DNA of 18,537 nt. Source: JBCBST01 sp039819115 (GTDB lineage Bacteria; Bacteroidota; Rhodothermia; Balneolales; Balneolaceae). The translations under genes were made by a program, and so were the position numbers. The stretch is from the NCBI GenBank assembly GCA_039819115.1, contig JBCBST010000059.1, forward strand, positions 1 through 18,537, read 5' to 3'. Under the pieces are notes generated by a model that was not told the origin of the DNA, did not search any database, and worked only from the letters and a program-made list of their open reading frames with translations. This document shows positions 14,837 to 18,537 of the stretch, in pieces (the first letter of the stretch is position 1; each line of letters opens with the position of its first letter).

Positions 14837-16364
14837 GCAGTTGTTCAACCAAACGGGCTGCATTCAGTATAGCGGACTCCTCAAAATGGTTACCCAAAAA
14901 CTGAAGCCCATAAGGTAACCCATTGCTGTGCAATCCGTTAGGAACGGATATTCCACAGATACCTGCCAGGTTAGCCGTAATGGTATACACATCGTTGAGA
15001 TACATCTGAAGGGGATCGTCGAGCTTAGCTCCCAGGTTAAATGCGGTGGTTGGAGCTGTTGGTGTAACAATCACATCGACCTGTTTAAAGGCCTCTATAA
15101 AATCCTGTTGAATCAGCCGACGTACCTTTTGGGCCTTTGCATAATACGCATCGTAGTACCCTGAACTCAATACATAGGTACCCAGCATAATCCGACGCTT
15201 TACCTCGTCTCCAAATCCTTCCGTACGCGACTTTCGATACAACCTTTTGAGCGGGCTATCTAATTTGGCAAGCTGTTCTTCTGCGTCCGACTTATCATCT
15301 CCTTCTGCCTGCTTTATCAGAGCTTTTATGGCCTCTTCTTCTTGTTTCAGCTCATCTAACACTTCGTCGCGGTTGGCACGGTGTCCATATCGCACCCCAT
15401 CGAACCGGGCTAAATTGCTGGAAGCTTCTGCGGTAACCAGGATGTAGTACGTCGCAATACCGTACTTGGTATGAGGAAGGTGCACCGGCACCAACTCCGC
15501 TCCCTGCTCTTCTAAGCGAGCTAACGTTTCCCTTATACCGGCATTAATTACGGGGTCGAGTCCTTCTCCAAAAAATTCTTCCGGCACTCCAATCCTGATA
15601 TTAGCATTTGGAGCATCAACAGTTTCCGTGTATTGACCTACAGGTCGTTTGGAACTCGTATTATCACGAGCATCTTCACCTGCAATAACCTCCAGGAGCA
15701 AAGCTGAATCGCGCACAGAATGTGTTAAAGGCCCTATTCCATCGAACGAAGACGCGTACGCCACTAACCCATGGCGCGACACTCTGCTATAGGTGGGTTT
15801 CAGTCCTACCACACCGCAATACGAAGCGGGTTGTCGGATAGACCCCCCGGTATCTGATCCCAGGGCGGCGGGTACCATCTGTGCAGCTACGGCTGCCGCA
15901 CTTCCACCGGAAGACCCTCCGGGCACTTTCGTATGATCCACCGGATTTTTGACCGAGCCAAACAAACTATGTTCGTTGGTTGATCCCATGGCAAACTCAT
16001 CCATGTTTAACCGGCCAATGAGAATGGCATCTTCAGCCTTAAGGCGTTCGATCACGTGCGCGTCGTACACACTCTCAAAGTCTTTAAGCATCGCTGAAGC
16101 ACATGTTGTCTTGCGGCCACGCTCGCAGATTACGTCCTTTACACCGATTACAGCGCCGGCAAGTTTACCGGCCGTACCATGGGTTACTTTTTTCTGAATA
16201 GCTTCTGCCTGCTGAAGGGATTCTTCCCCGTATGTTTGTACAAAAGCATTAATCGCAGGGTTATGCTCATCTATGGCCGTGAGTGCACGCTGCACAACAT
16301 CCGTAACCGTAGACGTTCCTGCATGTACGGCAGAAATATCGCCGTTTAAAGTTGTAGAGCTCAA
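14829..16364 (-). CDS. gatA: Asp-tRNA(Asn)/Glu-tRNA(Gln) amidotransferase subunit A
   Basis: Glutaminase subunit of the GatCAB complex, which makes Gln-tRNA(Gln) and/or Asn-tRNA(Asn) by transamidation. The 511 residues include the amidase signature region with the Ser-cisSer-Lys triad: Lys76 (GVKDVIC), Ser151 (PGGSSGGSAAAVAAQ) and Ser175 (SDTGGSIRQPAS), spaced exactly as in characterised GatA (75 and 24 residues apart). NMDEFAMGSTNEHSLFGSVK and the ending NGLPYGLQFLGNHFEE are also typical. The start is a TTG at 16364: an in-frame TAA lies three codons upstream and no ATG is near, so TTG is the only reasonable choice. It begins 6 nt after tatA ends and overlaps the SDR start by 8 bp. gatB and gatC are not in the window. 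Confidence 0.97.
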   Translation of the reverse strand: MSSTTLNGDISAVHAGTSTVTDVVQRALTAIDEHNPAINAFVQTYGEESLQQAEAIQKKVTHGTAGKLAGAVIGVKDVICERGRKTTCASAMLKDFESVYDAHVIERLKAEDAILIGRLNMDEFAMGSTNEHSLFGSVKNPVDHTKVPGGSSGGSAAAVAAQMVPAALGSDTGGSIRQPASYCGVVGLKPTYSRVSRHGLVAYASSFDGIGPLTHSVRDSALLLEVIAGEDARDNTSSKRPVGQYTETVDAPNANIRIGVPEEFFGEGLDPVINAGIRETLARLEEQGAELVPVHLPHTKYGIATYYILVTAEASSNLARFDGVRYGHRANRDEVLDELKQEEEAIKALIKQAEGDDKSDAEEQLAKLDSPLKRLYRKSRTEGFGDEVKRRIMLGTYVLSSGYYDAYYAKAQKVRRLIQQDFIEAFKQVDVIVTPTAPTTAFNLGAKLDDPLQMYLNDVYTITANLAGICGISVPNGLHSNGLPYGLQFLGNHFEESAILNAARLVEQLHD

Positions 16365-16370
16365 GATAGA

Positions 16371-16592
16371 TTATTTACGAGCTTGGGTTTTTTCGTCTGA
16401 TTCCATATCGGAATTGATGTCCTGGTTGGCATCATCCAGTTCTTTCTTGATGTCTTTTGATGCCTGGCGAAATTCTTTCATCCCCTGCCCTAACCCACGG
16501 GCTAATTCAGGAATGCGTTTTGCTCCAAACAAGACCAGAATGATCAAAAAAACGATCAGAATTTCTGTAGCGCCTATTCCACCACTAAACAT
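16371..16592 (-). CDS. tatA: Twin-arginine translocase subunit TatA/TatE
   Basis: Pore-forming component of the Tat pathway for folded proteins. The 73 residues follow the TatA plan: a short periplasmic N-terminus (MFSGGIGATE), one membrane helix at about 10-22 (ILIVFLIILVLFG), the FGAKRIPELARGLGQGMKEF hinge and amphipathic helix (22-41), and a charged, disordered tail. Glu10 rather than Gln precedes the helix, as often seen in Bacteroidota TatA that may serve both TatA and TatB roles. The start is supported by AGAGG on the minus strand at 16605-16601, 8 nt before the ATG, one of few good Shine-Dalgarno sequences here. It heads the tatA-gatA-SDR unit; TatC is not present. Confidence 0.95.
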   Translation of the reverse strand: MFSGGIGATEILIVFLIILVLFGAKRIPELARGLGQGMKEFRQASKDIKKELDDANQDINSDMESDEKTQARK

Positions 16593-16685
16593 AAAATAAT
16601 CCTCTGTGGATTTAGTTGATGTAATTGTCGCAAGATAGCAATATTTTCTGCACGTTTTTGAGTGGAAAAAATATTCTGTGAAAAC

Positions 16686-16713
16686 TTGATTCTTAATGGC
16701 TCACGTTTATCAT
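16686..16713 (+). promoter_or_regulatory. Candidate sigma-70-type promoter for the DUF2795-like gene
   Basis: TTGATT (16686-16691) and TATCAT (16708-16713) are spaced by 16 bp and would start transcription about 25 bp before the ATG at 16746. The -10 box matches 5 of 6 consensus bases and the -35 box 4 of 6. It lies in the 153-bp divergent gap with tatA. Confidence 0.4.
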
Positions 16714-16745
16714 GTACTCAATTGTAATCACGAAATTGTTAAACT

Positions 16746-17000
16746 ATGATTTGGACTGTTGAATTAGCCGCAGCACTCGACGATGCACCATTTCCTGCCA
16801 ATCGTCAAGAGTTGATTGAATGGGCGGAACGCAATGGCTTACCGAACCAGGTTATCGTTAACCTGGAAGAACTAGAGGAAATAGATGAAGGCGAAGATAC
16901 CATCTATGAAGGTATTGAGGATATCTGGCCAGACTACATCCGAAAAGAAGACTTCTTTCATAACGAAGAAGACGAAGGCTTCGATTACGACGACGTATAA
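16746..17000 (+). CDS. DUF2795 domain-containing small acidic protein
   Basis: Protein of 84 residues. The beginning MIWTVELAAALDDAPFPANR and the following ELIEWAERNGLPNQVIVNLEEL match the DUF2795 pattern as I remember it (IWTVELASxLxDAPWPATKDELIDYAxRxGxPxxVIxNLxEL), followed by a conserved acidic end with YEGIEDIWPDYIRKEDFF. Family function is not established. No signal peptide; probably a compact helical cytoplasmic protein. The sequence is strongly acidic, especially residues 40-84. No Shine-Dalgarno is visible before the ATG. It is a single-gene transcript by appearance: own promoter candidate in the divergent gap with tatA, and a strong terminator 18 bp after its stop. Confidence 0.9.
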   Translation: MIWTVELAAALDDAPFPANRQELIEWAERNGLPNQVIVNLEELEEIDEGEDTIYEGIEDIWPDYIRKEDFFHNEEDEGFDYDDV

Positions 17001-17017
17001 AAACGTTTTATTCCGAT

Positions 17018-17059
17018 AAACGGTTGCAACACAACATATTGCAACCGTTTTTTTATTTT
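17018..17059 (+). terminator. Strong intrinsic terminator behind the DUF2795-like gene
   Basis: AAACGGTTGCAA (17018-17029) and TTGCAACCGTTT (17039-17050) form a perfect 12-bp stem with a 9-nt loop, followed on the plus strand by a T-run to 17054, one A, and four more T. It fits a rho-independent terminator very well. The BamA-family gene starts only a few bases after the T-tract. Confidence 0.9.
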
Positions 17060-17065
17060 CTGCTT

Positions 17066-18537
17066 GTGGCCTATCCTTCTCAAAATAAACGCACTATACT
17101 TTTCTTAATAGCCTGGATAGCCACTGTTCTTGTTTGCCCATCCTTTCTTTTTGCACAACAGGATAACCAGAATCAATCAGGGGGTAATGACATTGTGCGG
17201 AGAGTTCGTTTTTCCGGCAATCAAAAAGTAAAAGACCGAACCCTGGAAACCCTCGTTCGCACCCGAACCAACCGGGAATTCCTGGGTATACCACGATTCA
17301 CACCCTGGTATTTCTTCTGGAATGTGTCTAAAGGGGCCTTTGGTGAAGAACCCGCCTACCTCGACCGCGAACTCGTAATCTCTGATATGGAACGTATTCG
17401 TCTGTATTACGAATCGCTCGGTTTTCGCGAAGCCAGCGTAGATACCACCATTGTGGAATTCCGAACCAACAAAATAGAGGTGTCTTTTTTGATTAATGAG
17501 GGTAACCCCTCCAGGATTGAGCAAATATCCTACTCTGGCATCCCCTTTTTTGAAGACGTTACCAAACGTACCCGGTTTCTTGAAAACAGCCCCATCACAA
17601 AGGGACGCATCAACGACACCACCTTTGTTGTTCGCCAGCAATTTACCACCCAGGCCCTGGCCGACGAGCAACTACGTATCCTTAACTTTCTTCGGAATAA
17701 TGGCTATGCCTCGGTACCCCGCGATTCTGTTACTGCCTATGTAAAAGCCAGAGAAGACGATCCTTATAAACTGGAAGTCTTGTTCCGGGTTTTCCCTGGC
17801 CCCGTGTACCGTTTCGGCGATGTGCATATTTCCCTGGCCGATCAATCTACCCCTCTTGAATACGACGAACGCAGAGAACGTACATCCGACCGATACATTA
17901 ATCCCGGAAGCGATCATGTTATTGATTTACGAAAAGAGTCGAGCACACAAACCAAGTTTAGCCTGTTAACCGATCAGATTCTCTTTAAGCCCGGCGATAT
18001 CTATAACCAATCACTTTTCAATCAAACCATAAGTGAATTTCAAAACCTGGGTATGCTGTACATCCAGAGCTTTGCCCAGGCCGACAGCACCGTACAAATC
18101 GATTTTTCCAAACCCGACATTCCTTCCTATTTCGATTTGAGAACGTTGACCAAACACAGCATTCGTACCGAGTTTTTTGGAATGCGACGCTATGGATTCG
18201 GAACCGGTGTGGGACTGGATTACACCAATAACAACGTATTTGGTAAAGCCGAAAATCTTACAATCGGAGCAAATACAGGGTTTGAGTTCGTGACGTCTGA
18301 GACATTAAATGAGATACTGGCAGATGATGCTCCCTCCCAATCTCAATTGTTCCAGAACTTTGAGCTAAGTGCTGAATACTCCGTTCCCAGACTGGCCTTT
18401 CCGTTCGCTTTCCTGGATAACACCAAATACTTTACTCAGGGAGTGACCCGATACACCGTAGCTTACAGTCAGTCTGATCAGCTGTTTTTCGATATCAACT
18501 CCAATATCCAATTTAACTTCCGATACGAGGTAACGCA
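17066..18537 (+). CDS. BamA/TamA-family outer membrane assembly protein, partial (C-terminus beyond right edge)
   Basis: Outer-membrane beta-barrel insertase with periplasmic POTRA domains. The frame is open from GTG 17066 to the edge (490 residues, C-terminus missing). Residues 9-30 (KRTILFLIAWIATV...FLFA) are a signal peptide with likely cleavage before Gln31. POTRA-like units begin at VRRVRFSGNQKVKDRTLETL (44-63), near IEVSFLINEGNPSRIEQISY (134-153) and near YKLEVLFRVFPGPVYRFGDV (235-254); FKPGDIYNQSLFNQTISEFQ then NLGMLY (around 308-333) is another typical segment. The barrel starts near RTEFFGMRRYGFGTGVGLDY with NNVFGKAENL. GTG 17066 is the only in-frame start that retains the signal peptide. 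The Cys in VLVC does not fit a lipobox, so this is not a lipidated TamL type. There is no Shine-Dalgarno and no room for a separate promoter after the terminator. Confidence 0.9.
   Translation, partial: MAYPSQNKRTILFLIAWIATVLVCPSFLFAQQDNQNQSGGNDIVRRVRFSGNQKVKDRTLETLVRTRTNREFLGIPRFTPWYFFWNVSKGAFGEEPAYLDRELVISDMERIRLYYESLGFREASVDTTIVEFRTNKIEVSFLINEGNPSRIEQISYSGIPFFEDVTKRTRFLENSPITKGRINDTTFVVRQQFTTQALADEQLRILNFLRNNGYASVPRDSVTAYVKAREDDPYKLEVLFRVFPGPVYRFGDVHISLADQSTPLEYDERRERTSDRYINPGSDHVIDLRKESSTQTKFSLLTDQILFKPGDIYNQSLFNQTISEFQNLGMLYIQSFAQADSTVQIDFSKPDIPSYFDLRTLTKHSIRTEFFGMRRYGFGTGVGLDYTNNNVFGKAENLTIGANTGFEFVTSETLNEILADDAPSQSQLFQNFELSAEYSVPRLAFPFAFLDNTKYFTQGVTRYTVAYSQSDQLFFDINSNIQFNFRYEVT

Noticed and set aside
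17177..17671. 164-codon minus-strand frame
   Set aside because: Antisense to the POTRA region of the BamA-family protein; Gly-rich translation typical of shadows.
1..18537. Mobile elements, CRISPR, tRNA/rRNA, phage, toxin-antitoxin or defence cassette
   Set aside because: No transposase, integrase, repeat-spacer pattern, or paired small toxin/antitoxin genes were seen on either strand; the genes are housekeeping or envelope types.

Overview
The window looks like an ordinary core-type chromosomal segment from a Bacteroidota/Balneolota-like bacterium (Balneolaceae or Rhodothermota relatives are my best guess). The support is a GWxTD-domain protein, a DUF2795-type small acidic protein, a single short TatA, orphan FtsE, several Cys-lipoproteins, weak or absent Shine-Dalgarno sequences, and moderate GC. 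The phylum-level call is inference from gene families, not from a marker gene search.

Layout, left to right. 1-905 (minus): two membrane-anchored proteins of unknown function, the leftmost cut by the window edge. 1052-1795 (minus): a DUF4382-like lipoprotein with a calcium-repeat-like, extremely acidic tail, followed by a hairpin terminator. 1796-2253: a 458-bp gene-free stretch holding several inverted repeats, the most striking a nested REP/BIME-like palindrome at 2131-2202. 2254-3885 (minus): an acyl-CoA carboxylase beta subunit, divergent from a plus-strand cluster at 3999-8826: GWxTD protein, pdxA, a SAM methyltransferase, ftsE and queG, with overlaps or very short gaps from pdxA onward. 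queG and a minus-strand lipoprotein end on the same TTAA.

8823-16592 is a long minus-strand run, read from right to left: tatA, gatA, an SDR oxidoreductase, a fatty-acid desaturase, an M28/glutaminyl-cyclase-like lipoprotein, prmA, a ppx/gppA-type phosphatase, an ECF sigma factor and a lipoprotein. tatA-gatA-SDR and the M28-prmA-ppx set are tightly packed (6-nt gap, 8-nt overlap; 1-nt gap, ATGA overlap), so each set is probably co-transcribed. Divergent from tatA, 16746-17000 (plus) is a DUF2795-like protein with a strong terminator, and 11 nt behind it begins a BamA-family outer-membrane assembly protein cut by the right edge.

I found no mobile element genes, CRISPR array, tRNA/rRNA, phage or defence cassette. 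The window does not show a clear new multi-gene system. The best leads are non-coding: the nested palindrome, a hairpin ending exactly at a lipoprotein start codon, and the terminator/BamA junction. The orphan membrane-protein pair at the left edge is the most opaque coding content.
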